Below are positions 51,401 through 62,440 of a stretch of DNA of 64,000 nucleotides, in pieces. Source of the DNA: Chrysomallon squamiferum. Lineage: Eukaryota > Mollusca > Gastropoda > Neomphalida > Peltospiridae. The notes below the pieces were generated by a model. That model was not told where the DNA came from, did not search any database, and was given only the letters and a program-made list of their open reading frames with translations. How positions within the stretch are numbered: position 1 is the first letter of the stretch; each line of letters starts with the position of its first letter. The position numbers and the translations under genes were made by a program. The DNA is taken from assembly GCA_012295275.1 (NCBI GenBank), contig CM022679.1, positions 6,551,157 through 6,615,156 of the forward strand, in the 5' to 3' direction.

Positions 51401-54400
51401 TATGAGCATATTTTTAATGAACTGATAAATTATCTTGTTTTATATCTTATTAAGTTTACACGTTTTGATAATAAATGTATTATATTTCTATCAAGTGATA
51501 GACATTGTTTAAACAGTCTTGTTAAGTACGTACTTGCAGAAGAAATCATTAAATAGGTTGAAACATTTTGCATTGTTGTTACAGGTTGCAGGATTACACA
51601 GTTTTACAATGTCATTACAAGACTTCAGATTCTTCCATCCATCTGGACACTGACATGTGTATGTACCTGGAACATTTTTACACTGACCACCATGAAGACA
51701 TGGTTCACCAAGACTACATTCATCAACATCAGTCTGAAGTAGAACAATAGTATTATATTTAAAATACTTTTTCTAATATCACTACTATTCATAATTAGAA
51801 ATAAATGTAAATCTTGAGAACAATTGATTCATTTGTTATTTTGTAACGATATTAAATATATATATATACTTAGAAAAGAGAAAATACTGAAATGTGAAAG
51901 TACATGAAAATTTGGAAATCAATTGCTGTGTTTAAAAATTCAAAGTAAATACAATTCAAAATTAACTGTAATTAAAAAAAAAAAAAATTAAAATGTAGTA
52001 TCAGAAAAACTTGTCTGATTGTGTAAAACAATATATTCTCAGTGACATTTTCTGTAAAACTATTAATCATGTGTAAAAATATATTTTATTATTATTGATG
52101 TATAGATAATAGATATAGATAGATAGATAGATGATACCAACACAAAAAATAAAATAAGATAAAATGAAATAATAAAAAATAACGTCAACTAGCTAATTCA
52201 TGTAACTTTAATAGTATTAAAATTATCATTAAAATATAATAATTTAAAATAAAAACACTGAAGAACACCTGAAGTTTTAGAAAATAAATCTAATATTCTA
52301 ATAAAATCATACCTCACAATTCTGACCTGTCCAGCCTTTTGGACAGTCACATTCATACCCATTAATACCATCTTGACACTTTCCTGAATTCTTGCAAGGA
52401 TTTGGTTTGCAATCATCAATGTTAATCTCACAGTTTGTGCCTAAAAGTATTATGACATGGTAAGATTTATTTGTTGTTACCCAAACATGTTTTAAAATAA
52501 TATATTTTTTGTTTAAAATCAGAAGAGGATAATTTGTCAGGTTAACAAATTATTAGTATTTTGTATATATTACAGGACAAAAAAAAAAAATCTATGTAAT
52601 GGCACAATTAATTTGATAATAATCAATGAATATTTTGACAAGATCTACAGGACAACTGGATAATGTTTGTTGCTTTAGCAGGCCAAAAATGAATATATGT
52701 CATTATATTAATGGGTTTTTTTTAAATGGAATGAGTGTTTTGGCTTAGTCACAGAAAAATATTGGAACTGTTTGTAAGTTGAAATGTTTTTACAGGCAAA
52801 CATTCATATCTGATTCTGAATGACTGTTTTTGATAATTTTTCACACCTGAAATTTAGTTTTTTTTTGCTTTATACAATATTATCTTTTCTTGATTTACCC
52901 TTGATTTTTTTTAGATTAGTCATTTTATAGAGAAAAAGCCTTAATTTTGACAAATTAGACTATTAACATTTATTAGTAACATACCAGTAAAACCATCAGC
53001 ACATTTACAAATATAGTCAGAAAGTCTGTCTTCACAAGTTCCACCATTTAGACAGGGTTTCGATGCACAGTAGTCAATGTCATGTTGACACAGGGAGCCT
53101 TGGTATCCTGTGTTACATGAGCATGAGAAACCATCAACTTTTTCCTGACAGGTTCCATGTTGGCAAGGACTGCTTTGACAGTAAGCTGGTTGAGTGCAAG
53201 TATTTTCAGTGAATACTGAAACAAATTTTAAATGAAATCAATGGAATTTTATTAAGAGATATTTTCTGCTGCTAATGAAAAAACATTAAGACAAGCCCAA
53301 AGACAGTTATTAGGCCAAAGTTGCCATTTTACAAATGTTAGTTATGCAATCATTTTCTTTCCTGTTATATAAAAACTGTTTTTTTCTTAACACTTAATAG
53401 CTGTTAATATTAAAATGTTGTCATTTCATTTTTTATTTTTAATTATATTTTTAACTAAAGACATATTTCAAGGATGAATAGGATGATTTTGTTTAGAATT
53501 TTGCAATAAATTCAGTAAAGCATATAACTGAAGCATATAATTTAACTTTGAATAAATAATAATAATAATAATAACAACTACAAAAAATATATCTAATACA
53601 AATCTGATTGTCTGATTCTACATACCTCGACTGACAGCACATTTGAAACGGATTTCATAATCTTCACACTGTTTATCAGTTTGATCTTTATTGTTGCAAG
53701 TCAGTCCAGTGGCCACTGAGCAGGTAATAGTCTCGTTTGGAGGCGGTTTGTTGGTCACATCTCTGCACTCAACATTAACAGGATCAGTTCCTTTACAAAT
53801 CGCAATACCAACCTGAAGCAGAAATTTAAAATACAATTCTGGGATAGGATAAAGCTGACATCCTTCATCTTTAATAGTTTATTACTTTTATATGGAAAGG
53901 AGCAAATAAAATATCCCTTGCTGCTTAATGAAAAAATAATAGTCCTTTGTGTTACAGCAGTGTAATTCCTCTCTCAGTCATTGTATGAATATAAACATGT
54001 GCATGACATCATTCACAACAAGATTACAAATGTGTTGAGTACATTGTTAAATAACACATTTTTTCTTTGTCATTACAGTTTCAGAAAGTAGCACCACATT
54101 TACAACCACAGTGATCTGAACTGTGGTAATAAATAATGTTACTTCTACTGTCACTTAGAACTGAACTAATCATACTACTGGTTAGATAATGTATGATATT
54201 TCATAAATAATGTTATTATCACAAACAATCTACTGTTAAAAAATGTATACTATTTCATAAATAATGTTATTATCACAAACAATCTACTGGTTATCAAATA
54301 TATAATATTTCATAAATAATCCTATTACCATAAACAATCTATTAACAAATGTATAATATTTCATTAAAAATGTTGTTACCACAAATTTGGATTGAAATGT

Positions 54401-57400
54401 TAGGTGCAATTATTTTTCAGTAACTGCAATATTTCTGCTCTGACTAGAGACAATATCTAACGTGACTCATTTTGAGTACATCATCTTTTTACATTATTTT
54501 TATTCCTATATCAAACTCTGATCTGCATCAGTGATACTGATATTTACAAGAGAAATACTTTAATTAACCACAAAACATGTAAATAAAAACTTATGTTAAA
54601 AACAAATACATACCCGTCTATTAAAGTAGGATAAACAACACTTTTTCATGTAAAATTTCTATTTATTTAACAATTTTTTTTTATATTAAAATTTAAAAAA
54701 ATATTGCTTGTGATTTGAAATTTCTTATATGTTACAAAATCATTAATGATTACTGTATTTATATATTATCAAAGTCATTAATAATATACAAAAACAAAAA
54801 TTGCAATACATGTGTAAGCATTCAAACCATTATTTACTCTTCCTGTTTTATTATAAACTTTCTAGTTTTTCTTTGTGTTCACGTTTAAAACAACTATTGT
54901 AAATTACCTGATTTCTAATCAAAAAGCATTTTATTTAAATAAAATCTTGTGATATAAAAGTCATTCTGGATTATATCTTATGAAACTGTTAATTAATGAA
55001 GGAGCATTATAGTATGTTATAGGCAATGAATATAATCAAGCAATTTGATTAGTCTTTCATTTTATTTGAGTAACCTTGAAGGCATATGTAAATGTGTAAG
55101 ACAATATTTTATACAAGAAGCAATTTTCTATATTATATCTGGATATTATATATGTTATTGTCTGAGATTACATTAAAAAAACAAAAAACAACAAACAACC
55201 CCAAAACAAACAGAAAAAACAATCACAACAAAACAAGAATATATTTCAATATCAAATGAGACACGCACTGCATGGTGATATTTTATATTCAGTAAGCATG
55301 TTAGTATATATAAATACTAACTTCTTATACTGCATAAAGATATCTTTAAACGTTTATGTTGGGATTAAATTCTAAATAATGACTTACCTCTAATAAAGTG
55401 TCATTATTTTCTTCATCTTTTGAATTTATATCAGTTGTAGGTTTCTTTGTATTATACCATGGAGTCCAAAAATCATCTACAGAAATAAAATAATCCAGAC
55501 TGCTATAATGACAAATTTACAATTATTTTTTGTGAATATTATTCTTTCTGCATCATTCTAGATTCATTTGTATGTTTTCTTTTATGCCCAATGCATTTGT
55601 AATAAAAGTGTCCTAAAAATTCTTTTAAAACCTTTTTCTATTGAAAGATTCCATAACAGAATTTTTAAAATTTTTCTATGCATTGTTTATATTTAAATAT
55701 AATAAGTAGAATATTTTAAACTTGATCTAATCACAAAGTTTAATGACAGTAACACATAAGATTAAAAATCAGTTTGAAATATGTATCTTGAAAACAATTC
55801 TAGATGAAATAAAAAATAAAGAAAAACTTCAATGGTCAGTACATCTGAAAACTAAAAAATACCATATATATGATTTAATCAGTGTTGTAAAATAATTCTA
55901 AAATATCCATCTGTGTGTATGATAAATACAGACTAAATATGTGCTGATATATTCAAGTATGTGATATAAAACTGACTTTTCGTTTAGTGTATAAAACTGA
56001 CAATGCATAAAAGATATACAGTACATTAGCCTTTGTATTACCTGACAGATCTTTACAGGTTTTTATGTAGTAGTTGGTGCTTTCTGAGTCAGTCAGATTT
56101 GTGGTTGCTCGTCCATGTAACTCACAGTCATTACTTGTAGCGTTGAAAGTAAAAGCTTTGCAGTCAAATTTTCCTTCACAGATATTTAGACATTCCTTGG
56201 CAGTTTTGTTACTGTAGGACTTTATTACTGATGATGAAGTCATCTGCTTCTTAACCATTATGTCATACTGACAGAACTTTCCTGCAACATTTAAAGTGAA
56301 TAACTCTGTAATTAATATAAGCACAAATATAATGTACATCTGTAATAACACAATAACAGTAACAATAATAATGATAACAATTATAATTTGTTTTATAATA
56401 CACACTGATAATAATAATTTAATTTTGTTTTTAATCTATTTATTCCCTGGTGTTTCTGCTACTTAATTATTCTAAAAGGTGTTCTTGAAACACATGAAAA
56501 AAATTAAAGGTTTAATGAAACAGATTTTAAAATGTAATTGACATTATAATCCAGTAAAGTAGCTACATCCTGAAAGTGGCACAGTTGTCCAATCAACAGA
56601 ACTGTAACAAGCTACCATCTATTATCATTTTCATTTTAAATCTTTTCTGAATCCAAACTGTCATCAAAGTTATCTCAGAATTACAGTATCTTCTACACAA
56701 TGACATTTTCCATTTTAATAATGATAATGTTTTTGTTTAATTAATTATGTAACTTTTATGTTTTACATTCACATTCTGCTAAATCTCTTTTGACCTTGAA
56801 ATTATAGCAATCAAAATAAGATTAAAATTAAAACAAAAAGTAATAAATTAAAACGTAAATATATAATTTACCATAGAGCATTCCAGCATTGCAAACACAC
56901 TGGTATGTGTTGTGAATGTGGTCTGCCACACACTGCCCAGGTCCACACTGCACACCAAGACACTGCTGAGGAGGATTCTCACACTGCTGTCCAGTGTAGC
57001 CAGATGGACAAGTACATTCAAAACCAAGATGTTTATCTTTACACGTGCCTTGATAATAACAAGGATTTGATTCACAGTCATCTGTTGTGAGAAAAACGAA
57101 TAAATTTGTTTTACAAGACTCTTTTTGAATGTGGTATATTGTGTATTTAATATTTATGAATAGTAATAATGCCAGCTGTGAGATTAGCTTATTTATAGAA
57201 TTGTATTATGAAAAAGAATTTTTTTTAATTTTTTTTTTTTAATTTAATAACTGATAATGATAAATAACTACAACAAAATGAACTGGTTGCTTTTTCTTTC
57301 TTGCTGAAATTGTTGGCTAATAAATTAACCTATTTCCTGTGAGCAGTCTTCTGCAGTGTAACCAGCCTGACACAGACATTTTCTGCGGATGTTTCCCAAG

Positions 57401-60400
57401 GGTACACAAATAGCACCATTCTTGCAAGGATGAGTTGTACAGACAGGTTCAACAGTTGAACAGCTGAAAAAAAGTTACAAACAAAAAATGTAATTTAAGA
57501 ACAATCCTGTTTCATAAACGTGTTTGTAAAATGTTATTGAAATATCAAAACTGTGTGAAAGATTTTTTTTATTAATTTATATTGTTTGAATCAATTCTGG
57601 CAAATAAATATTTTACTTTAAAATCCGTAACTTCTCAGAGATATTAATTCAATTATGTTTTCAAGGTCACTTAATAATTATGTTTTTCATATTATAATAG
57701 ATTTGTCAACAGAGCAAAAGTTTATATTACTTTAGCATGGTATGCTAACTTTTGAAAAATCACCAATGGTAATAATAATGTGTTTGTGCTAAATAATGAG
57801 ACATGCAGGTTAAACTTACATTTTTTAAATTTTTTTAAAAATAAATATTCACTGCGAATCATTAAAAGAATGTTCTAATCAAAAGAAATTCTAGTACAAA
57901 TTCCTGAATAAAAAAAAATAAAATATGCAGTTTAGTGGTTGTCACTGTAAAATTTAAATTCAGTTAAAATGCTCACATGTTAAACAGGTATTTTATTTGC
58001 TTCTCCCATGTAAAACTACTAACTTCTTATATAGAATTTTATAAAGAATCATTAAATATTGATTAATATATATTTTTTTAAATTTAGACTTTTCAAGCAT
58101 ATTGTACAAAATATTGAGACAAAAAGAATGGGTATAATGTAATAAGACAAACAGAAACAAACAAACAAACACACACAAAATGTTCCAGGAATTATTTTAA
58201 ATGGTAAATTATTCTGTTACCCTAAAAACAAAAAACACTGCAGAGATATTTTAGACAAGTGATTTAAAAGACAACAGAACAAAATACAAAACTGAAAGAG
58301 CAATCAGAAATGAAATAAACAAACAAAAATATTTATAAATAAAAAATAAAATAAAATAAAAGTGAGAAATGAAAAAGTAGTAAGTCCACACATGACATTA
58401 AAAATTAGAACATCACAGAGTAAATACTTTGGGCTGAATGTCTCATTACAAAAATTAGGACAATCAAAATTTGAAGGACTTACTTAATTTAAATAATTTT
58501 TTATATAAATATTTAATCAAGTTTAATGTTGAGTTATTTATTATGTAATGAACTGTCAGGTACTGTGCATGGTGAAAACCATTTAAGTAAGAATCTGATT
58601 AAAATTAAAAATCGTAAATAGGCAGAAGTTGTTTTTTTAACTGGACAAAACTGTTAATAACTTATGACAAATAAAATCTGATAGCTATAAGAACTGCATA
58701 AGTTAAGAATATTTTTCATTGATGTGTACTTGACTAAACAAATATAAAAAATAAAAAATAAAACACTTAGGTACTAGTAATTATTTTCCACACCAATTAA
58801 ACACCGATTATTGATAGACCAAAAATAATTTATTAAAAAAGCAATCACTGCCACAAACCTGGAAGATAATAGCAGTTTTTGAAAACAAAAATTTTATTAT
58901 TAATATTACTTTAGATTTACACAACATGGATTCTTGATTGGAAACAGATCACATGGAATACATACATGCAATTTATATTCATGTTTAATTTGTAACTGTT
59001 TGCTTTTGTTTCTAACTCATTTAAATTAAAACAAAATAATAGTCTTTGTTTCATATTATTTTACAAAATTAAAGAAAACATTTCTTGACTTTACTCATTT
59101 TGATGAAACATTTATTGTTTCATTAAACTAATTTAATTTTATTAATAAACTTCAAAAGTAATATTTTCATTTTTATAATTATATATTAGCTAATAAGAAA
59201 TAAAAATAATGAACTNNNNNNNNNNNNNNNNNNNNNNNNNNNNNNNNNNNNNNNNNNNNNNNNNNNNNNNNNNNNNNNNNNNNNNNNNNNNNNNNNNNNN
59301 NNNNNNNNNNNNNNNNNNNNNNNNNNNNNNNNNNNNNNNNNNNNNNNNNNNNNNNNNNNNNNNNNNNNNNNNNNNNNNNNNNNNNNNNNNNNNNNNNNNN
59401 NNNNNNNNNNNNNNNTAAAATAATAATTCAAGATACAAACCCAATTTTTTTTTTAATTAGTTATCAAAAGAAAACATTTTAATTTTATGATTTTGGTGGA
59501 AGTATGGATTGGGAACAATAGTTTGATATAATTACAGAAGATAATTTTCTTTACAAGAATTTTACAACACAATGTTTACATGTACCATTTACAAAGAACT
59601 GAACCTGACAAAGGCCAGACATTAAAACACATGACAACAATAAACAAATAAAGCACAAAACAAATTATAATGACACAAATTTTTTACACTCATGAGTGTA
59701 TTTTTCTGTTTACTGATTAATATCTTGACATGTATATATTAGTGAATGAGAGATAAAAACCCGATATATATAAAATTTACAATATCCTCCAGAACTCCAG
59801 ATGAAATAGCAGAATAAGCTGTTATAGTTAATGTAATTACCAATCCAGAATTTAGTCTTTCCTTTTGAGTCAGCAAATTTGCCAACATCTTCAGTTTCAT
59901 AATAATCAGTAACTGTTGCCAGTTCAGATCCATAGCTAAAGTAGAGAGAAAAAACAAATAATAATAAGAAAAAATTACAACAAAAGTACACCACAATACA
60001 GCTACCATTTTTGTATTTATTTTTTTTATTTTAAATTTTGTTTTGAATTATATTAGTAAAAAAAATTAAAACTATAATTAAATGGAGAAAAACAAGTCTG
60101 ATCATATTCAGAAAAAAATGAAGAAAAAAGTAAAGATGTTTGTATTAAAATTAGAGGTTTAGAAAACAGTGCAATGAAATTATCAATTTGGAAAATTAGT
60201 TTCTCAGATTTCATTATTTTTGAGTTGACTAATTCAATGAAGAAAAACAAAAAAGAATTCCAATATTGTTATTGTCCAAAATGCACTCTTTGATTTAAAG
60301 AGATTCACTGTACCTGTTTACCTGTTTACCTGTTTTAAATGTAATTAACATCATCACTCAGTTCTATCTCTCTGTCTATCTCTCTATCTATCTAACTACC

Positions 60401-61375
60401 TATCTAACTATACATCTATTTAATAATTCTATATGCATATATGTGTATGTGTGTTTTATATATATGTTTTATATATATACATACATACATACATACATAC
60501 ATATACACACACACACACACACATATATATGTGTGTGTGTGTATGTATGTATATATATATATATATGAAGATGGTTGGAGAATATTAATAAACTGTCATG
60601 TAAATTACATTAAGAATATGTGATTTCTTGCATCAACAAAAAGATTAATAATTTCATCATAAAATATTGTAAAAAATTGGTAACTTCATGTACAAACCTA
60701 AAAACATTCTATATAAAATATGAAACTGACCTGTTTGTGGAATAAGTTTTTTTTAGAATATAGCTAGAACTTGAAAGATATGTCATGCATCAGTAAGAGT
60801 TAAACCCTGTGGCATATAAATCAAATTCACTTTTTGCAAATCAAACAGATTTCATATAAATAGATATCTCCAAAGGATCACAGAGATAAAGAAAACAATT
60901 TCCTTTCTTACCTCTTGCATACTTTTGCTGCACTTTCCCATGGTGATAAAGATGTAAAGAGTCTGTAACACTGTACTCCTATGTTTGTCCAGCCTGTAAA
61001 ACAATAAATTTTGTGAAAAATGAAAATTAAAACTGAGTTTTTGGGGTTGTTTTTTATCCTTATTATCTAAATATATAATAAAAATATTTCCTTATCTTTC
61101 GACGTCATAATTCATACTGGGCAATCGTTGTGCATTTATATTTTTTGTTTATGATATTTAACTGATTCAGACAACGGTATAGCTTTTTGTACAAGAATTA
61201 TGTTTTTTTTTTGTTTGTGTTTTTTGTGGTTTTTTGACATCTCTGTCAAGTTCTGAATATTTTACTATCATTTAAGTGGTCTAATTATAAATATTTCTTT
61301 TTAAAAAAAAAAAAAAAATAAAAAAAAAAAAACCTCACCTGGTTGACAATCAACATTTGTTGTCAGAGCATCTGT
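33261..61375 (-). CDS. Gene 3: CTLD/EGF/PAN/WxxW/LamG/HYR/sushi/GCC receptor (at least 37 exons, 5' incomplete)
   Basis: A type I membrane protein assembled from 37 exons whose borders and phases agree. Domain order: C-type lectin, EGF x3, PAN/apple, WxxW, EGF series, LamG/pentraxin-like, HYR, sushi, furin-site module, nine GCC2_GCC3 repeats, two EGF, transmembrane helix, tail. Exon coordinates are given in the block entries. SVEP1-like proteins share the EGF, pentraxin, HYR, sushi and GCC set, but the CTLD, PAN and WxxW front end differs from the vertebrate SVEP1 order and I see no VWA domain. The signal peptide exon was not identified; the frame stays open from 61375 up to an ATG at 61489, so the first exon could be 61339-61489. 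One CTLD exon is missing, probably in the N gap at 59216-59415. A role in adhesion or recognition at the cell surface is inferred. Confidence 0.85.
40249..40850. repeat. 12-bp inverted repeat pair flanking the inverted exon
   Basis: catggatggaag at 40249-40260 and its exact reverse complement cttccatccatg at 40839-40850. Similarity extends imperfectly beyond the core (about 18 of 22). The enclosed 578 bp carry the inverted exon. Confidence 0.7.
40483..40656 (+). pseudogene. inverted GCC2_GCC3 exon within gene 3
   Basis: On the plus strand, opposite to the gene, lies an intact 174-nt phase 1-1 exon body with six Cys (CDPGYEKNPETGACEICDRG, then MCTVCSNSSYITAG and SQC). It has a perfect donor (GTTG|GTGAGT), but the acceptor position reads CAA instead of CAG and no AG lies close upstream. 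It most resembles the neighbouring exon 39498-39662 (shared RGYF.DN, MCT.C, ITAG.GATS). It cannot be spliced into gene 3 in this orientation. Confidence 0.85.
43690..45817 (-). other. Gene 3 furin-site module (homologous to gene 2)
   Basis: Exons 45553-45817, 44241-44331 and 43690-43786, phases 1-2, 2-0 and 0-1, as in gene 2. Shared spacing: an early single Cys, then a helix ending NKKWPNLC (NRTWEGIC in gene 2), CDDVVV (CDNVDV in gene 2), then a polybasic TKRRKRAT (45597-45608) in place of gene 2's GRRRRQT. RRKR fits the furin consensus R-X-K/R-R. Cleavage would split the protein into two parts, held together only if the module keeps its halves associated, as SEA or GAIN domains do. That last step is inference. 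Confidence 0.75.
45441..45482. repeat. (GT)n microsatellite
   Basis: GT repeat in the gene 3 intron after the furin-module exon's donor. Other gene 3 tracts are poly-T at 48318-48341, (AT)n near 42610-42630, and a compound CA/TATG/ACAT block at about 60440-60565. Confidence 0.85.
46075..46995 (-). other. Gene 3 HYR and sushi domains
   Basis: Exons 46861-46995 and 46666-46761 make an HYR domain (FCPSDVKKLGTSRITYVTWN, then YLVVYVAENSAGNKGLCSF), the usual partner of sushi modules. Exon 46075-46278 encodes one sushi/CCP domain (NCPKPPDPYQGTA, then YTCDRIGSWNPP and a final PPCGG). The sushi exon's donor is GC (GGAG|GCAAGT): the only nearby GT would force a stop in the next exon, so a GC-AG intron is used. 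Confidence 0.85.
47294..49809 (-). other. Gene 3 LamG/pentraxin-like domain
   Basis: Exons 49644-49809, 48887-49126 and 47294-47592, phases 1-2, 2-2 and 2-1. Jelly-roll signals: LTISIWVRFWEKDGKGTFFS, then DGRWNNIIINWDSTTGKLNF (the H/R-W-[NH] strand of concanavalin-like folds), and GFNGWISQLVIYNRVL near the end. This combination is typical of pentraxin/LamG domains in SVEP1-like proteins. The last exon continues into a CPRGF...C linker. Confidence 0.8.
48627..48797 (-). pseudogene. displaced fragment of a GCC exon plus intron
   Basis: About 170 bp matching 41562-41735, which is the donor half of exon 41690-41848 and the following intron (shared runs such as cttgtttaatgatgaaaact and ctgatcaaacactgct). 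It sits in the LamG intron 47592-48887. The donor has changed from GGTAAG to GATAAG and there is no acceptor, so it is dead. It records a past duplication across about 7 kb. Confidence 0.8.
50093..53215 (-). other. Gene 3 central EGF-like series
   Basis: Exons 52985-53215, 52313-52440, 51534-51733, 51093-51220, 50634-50750 and 50093-50230. Recognisable EGF repeats include CQSSPCQHGTCQ, DYCASKPCLNGGTC, DDCKPNPCKNSGKC (with YECDCPKGWTGQNC), DVDECSLGEPCLHGGQC (a calcium-binding DxDEC start), CKSNTCKNGATC and NVDNCAGVSCPGGSC. Exons break inside repeats, and all phases agree. About seven or eight EGF units in total. Confidence 0.88.
53626..55476 (-). other. Gene 3 WxxW domain
   Basis: Exons 55388-55476 and 53626-53812 join in phase 0. 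The first encodes FWTPWYNT; the second IECR-like VECRD, CSVATGLTCNNKDQ and CEDYEIRFKC at the end. This is the order of the mucin-2/CILP WxxW domain (W-x-x-W-[FY], then GLxCxNxDQ and CxDYExRFxC). The domain is best known in gel-forming mucins, otogelin and CILP, so its use in a membrane receptor is notable. A 1.5-kb intron separates the two halves. Confidence 0.85.
54182..54382. repeat. tandem repeat, unit about 54 bp, about four copies
   Basis: Units begin at 54182, 54236, 54291 and 54342, with a shared core tttcataaataatgttatta followed by cacaaacaatctact. The first two are nearly identical and later ones are more diverged. It lies in the 1.6-kb intron that splits the WxxW domain. Confidence 0.85.
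56042..56281 (-). other. Gene 3 PAN/apple-like domain
   Basis: A single 240-nt phase 1-1 exon. Pattern: NKTAKECLNICEGKFDCKAF, then FNATSNDCELH, and a terminal YYIKTC. The CxxxC helix with a C near an AF strand and the later DCELH strand are typical of PAN/apple folds, which bind proteins or carbohydrates. The assignment is by pattern only. Confidence 0.75.
56872..57463 (-). other. Gene 3 EGF-like domains 1-3
   Basis: Exon 57330-57463 encodes one EGF (CTTHPCKNGAICVPLG to CLCQAGYTAEDC). Exon 56872-57081 encodes a second (DDCESNPCYYQGTC to CTCPSGYTGQQC) and a third, incomplete one (CLGVQCGPGQCVADH to CVCNAGMLYG). Exons end in phase 1. These are six-cysteine extracellular spacers or interaction modules. 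Confidence 0.88.
59216..59415. other. assembly gap of 200 N
   Basis: A run of N of a conventional round size. It lies where the second half of the gene 3 CTLD is expected, so that exon is probably in the unsequenced part. Confidence 0.98.
59781..61375 (-). other. Gene 3 C-type lectin-like domain, first part
   Basis: Exons 61339-61375, 60912-60995 and 59781-59935 (alternative donor at 59841). Joined they show the CTLD hallmarks: DCQPGWTNIGVQCYRL, a PWESAAKVC helix, SELATVTD, then FWIG and FIWSSGG at the normal distance. CTLDs bind sugars or proteins, often with calcium; the calcium-site half is not visible. Exon 60912-60995 contains a CTCTCT run at 60957-60964 after which the CTLD frame continues two bases out, so the exon is two bases longer than the frame needs. 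The remaining CTLD exon should enter in phase 1 and end in phase 2; I found none in 57470-59200 or 59416-59780. Confidence 0.75.
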
Positions 61376-62404
61376 CTGTAAAAAACAATATAATATGATA
61401 TAATAGAATGGAATAGAGCCCCACTGGCTAATCCTATATTCGTTTAATATCAGCATCATAATAACAGCCGTTTTGTTTTGTAAATTCATGAATTCATGAC
61501 TTATAGAATGACTTCTCTATATTGTAGGTTAATCAGATATTTTAAATATTTGTTTAAAATTTACTGTTCCAATTAGAAGGCAACCAAATGTTATTGTAGG
61601 ACAAGTTGATATTGCTACAGTAAGCAACAGGGGGAAGATGGGTAAAAGGATCCAGAGAATGAAACGAAAACAAAAATTCAAGTTAAAATATTCACTGACA
61701 CATAAATGATACAGCAATCCATTCATATACAAACATTTATATATTTTAATATTCCACACGATTTCGTGTCATTGCTATTAACAACAATAAAAAGAACACA
61801 TAAATTGAAAATCCTCTGCAAAACTGTACAACATTAAGAACAGTTAACAAAAATGTAAAAGATCAGGTGTGCTCGGCTTTGAAAAAATAAAATAAAAAAG
61901 TTTCTATATTTAAAACATCAGAAATAAAATAAAATAATAATACATATATATATCTGCTATTCTGTCCGCTTTCCAACCATCTATTTCTAATTTAATCCCA
62001 AAATAACATAGCAGTCATGGTTTGTATGTATGTATATATATATATTATACATAAGCTACTAAGATCAAACACAATCCGGAGAAGATACAATAACTAATAA
62101 AAAAATTGTATCAGTGACTTAGAAAACTGAAGAGTTTACTTTCATCTTTAATTATGTAAAGTTTATTGTTTTTCTGATCAAATGATTAATCAAATATATA
62201 CATTCTGTTGGTTTTGGGGTGTTTTTTTTGCATAAGGTATTTGTAAATGCTACGTTTTACTAATGCATAAATTCGAAAACTTTAAAATTCAAATTAAAAG
62301 GTTATTGGCTTCAAAATAGTAAATAAAGTATGCAGACGGGTATCCCACACAGATTAGAAGTAAACTCAGGGCATTTTTTTTTATTTAAAATAAAATTTTT
62401 TAAA

Positions 62405-62440
<36 letters not shown>

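Noticed and set aside
59186-59444. ORFs spanning the N run
   Set aside because: They exist only because N translates as X.
61529-61759. hydrophobic minus-strand ORF as the gene 3 signal-peptide exon
   Set aside because: The hydrophobic run is not directly preceded by a Met, and no good phase 0 donor leads to the exon at 61375.
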